Shown here piece after piece: positions 63,293 through 64,000 of a stretch of DNA of 64,000 nucleotides. Positions within the stretch are counted from its first letter, which is position 1, and each line of letters begins with the position of its first letter. A model generated the notes under the pieces. It was not told where the DNA came from, did no database searches, and saw only the letters and a list, made by a program, of their open reading frames with translations. The DNA lies in NCBI GenBank assembly GCA_019750295.1, contig JAIEOS010000042.1, forward strand, positions 1 through 64,000. The letters are read 5' to 3'. This stretch comes from Bdellovibrionales bacterium. Its GTDB lineage: Bacteria > Bdellovibrionota > Bdellovibrionia > Bdellovibrionales > JAGQZY01. The position numbers and the translations under genes are program-made.

Positions 63293-63673
63293 ATGTCTGT
63301 GGCGTTACTGGTTTTGGAATTACAAAGAGAGGCGCTTAGTAAAAATGTTGGTCTTACGGACCTGCTTAGGAAAGCATATTTTGTTGCAAGAAAACTTAAG
63401 GTTAAAGAACTGGAGGATTGGGTAAACCATGAGCTAAATGGGTATCCCTCAGGGGTTGATCTTCCTCCGTATAGAATAATTCGAGGTATTCCTAAAGCTT
63501 GGAATCCGTATCATGGTTGGCAAAGCATAATGTTTGAAAGCTCTAAGACGCAAGAAGCTCTCTCAGTCCGTCCGTGCGCTCAAGCAGCATCTGAAATAGA
63601 ACACATTCTTAGAAATGCAAGTTCCATTGGCACCTTAACTATGGACTATCCAGCGGAGACCTGTATGGAGTAA
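63293..63673 (+). CDS. AbiTii-domain protein, N-terminal part ending at an in-frame stop
   Basis: 126 residues. LVLELQREALSKNVGLTDLL, RKAYFVARKLKVKELEDWV and LNGYPSGVDLPPYR, then KAWNPYHGW, is the AbiTii domain found in abortive-infection proteins. A TAA at 63671 stops the frame, but the same frame resumes at once and carries the rest of the family's sequence. The ATG at 63293 touches AAAAAAGG; the GTG at 63299 has better spacing from AAGGA. Probably a gene inactivated by one nonsense change. Confidence 0.7.
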   Translation: MSVALLVLELQREALSKNVGLTDLLRKAYFVARKLKVKELEDWVNHELNGYPSGVDLPPYRIIRGIPKAWNPYHGWQSIMFESSKTQEALSVRPCAQAASEIEHILRNASSIGTLTMDYPAETCME

Positions 63674-63682
63674 ATAGAGGCA

Positions 63683-63943
63683 ATGGGTATAGAGTTAAAA
63701 CCATCACTACATATCTCGTTAGCAGCATTAAGTAAAATTTTAGATTCTGTTAAAAATTTAATTCTAAGTTGGGCTCTTAAGCTTGAGGAAGACGGTATTG
63801 TCGGCGGCGATGTGTCTTTTTCTGCTGATGAGATACAAAAGGCTTCTCGAGCGAACTATAATATAACAAATATTTATGGCAATATTGTTGAATCTCAAGT
63901 TCAACAGGGTACATCTCAATCAACTCAAAGACTGAGGAGGTGA
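63683..63943 (+). CDS. AbiTii protein, C-terminal part after the in-frame stop
   Basis: 86 residues in the same frame as the previous entry, nine bases after its stop. LHISLAALSKILDSVKNLIL and SWALKLEEDGIVGGDVSFS match the helical middle of AbiTii proteins, and NYNITNIYGNIVESQVQQGT matches their usual end before a variable tail. No ribosome site precedes the ATG, which argues for a broken gene of about 217 codons rather than two real proteins. Confidence 0.6.
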   Translation: MGIELKPSLHISLAALSKILDSVKNLILSWALKLEEDGIVGGDVSFSADEIQKASRANYNITNIYGNIVESQVQQGTSQSTQRLRR

Positions 63944-63945
63944 AT

Positions 63946-64000
63946 GTGGTTGACATAAATAGAAAGCAATTACTTAGATTAAAGTATTTAAATCAGTTAT
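63946..64000 (+). CDS. Start of a further gene (partial)
   Basis: GTG at 63946 follows GAGGAGGT with about 6 bases spacing and stays open to the end of the window, reading VDINRKQLLRLKYLNQL. The ribosome site overlaps the end of the AbiTii gene, so the two belong to one operon. Too short to identify. Confidence 0.45.
   Translation, partial: MVDINRKQLLRLKYLNQL

Noticed and set aside
1-64000. CRISPR arrays, rRNA or complete tRNA genes, replication origin
   Set aside because: No regularly spaced repeats, no rRNA cores, no T-arm GGTTCGAATC-type cloverleaf and no DnaA-box cluster were noticed when reading both strands. A dedicated tRNA scan was not possible here.

Overview
The window reads as a chromosomal segment of a Gram-negative bacterium of the Bdellovibrionota (Bdellovibrio-like) or a close deltaproteobacterial relative. 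This is an inference from gene content. It holds an EF-G of the spirochaete/planctomycete/delta type, a receiver protein with a RomR-like layout, LPS genes (LptF/G-type permease, LpxD), many small signal-peptide proteins and outer-membrane beta-barrels, and a Tex protein with an RG-rich tail. Genes are packed on both strands and many start/stop pairs overlap (ATGA, GTGA, TAATG). I recognised no tRNA, rRNA or CRISPR array.

Layout. 1-69 is the 3' tail of an IS30-type transposase. 384-3397 (-) is an operon: receiver protein, nadC, birA, small secreted protein. 3471-10012 (+) holds lptG-like, def-fmt-rpe and the histidine-degradation pair hutH-hutU. 10074-11531 (-) holds a small membrane protein and lpxD. 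Then come tex (+), a HAD phosphatase (-) and topA (+). A 174-bp element with perfect 37-bp inverted ends lies between the last two. 17968-26895 holds small secreted proteins, a HAD-like protein, a Prc/Tsp protease, both subunits of a 2-oxoacid dehydrogenase E1 and a methyltransferase. 27033-33312 is mostly (-): pyrE, cutA, a possible heme-oxygenase-like protein, a DUF21/CBS transporter and fusA. 33479-36065 (+) is a tight recQ-aat-slyD operon. 36105-44713 holds envelope proteins, an NfeD/SPFH pair and a heavy-metal RND efflux operon with no adaptor gene. 44705-57773 mixes a PilZ protein, thiL, a DUF885 lipoprotein, pdxH, a lytic-transglycosylase-like lipoprotein, a DUF2914 membrane protein, a HIT protein, a secreted EEP nuclease/phosphatase-like lipoprotein and a lipoprotein with two internal repeats.

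The last 6 kb (about 58.0-64.0 kb) is clearly more AT-rich and looks like an accessory island. It begins with a structured RNA candidate carrying a strong intrinsic terminator, then a decayed tyrosine recombinase. Two divergent beta-barrel proteins follow, one translationally coupled to a subtilisin-like lipoprotein protease. Next come a frameshifted Ig-like surface protein, a polytopic membrane protein and an AbiTii-type abortive-infection gene broken by one in-frame stop codon.

Three observations recur. A near-identical 24-bp hairpin contains the stop codon of two unrelated genes. Five genes have promoter-like hexamers placed so that transcription would start at or beside the start codon, suggesting leaderless mRNAs. 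Several conserved enzymes use GTG or TTG starts that are fixed by their neighbours.
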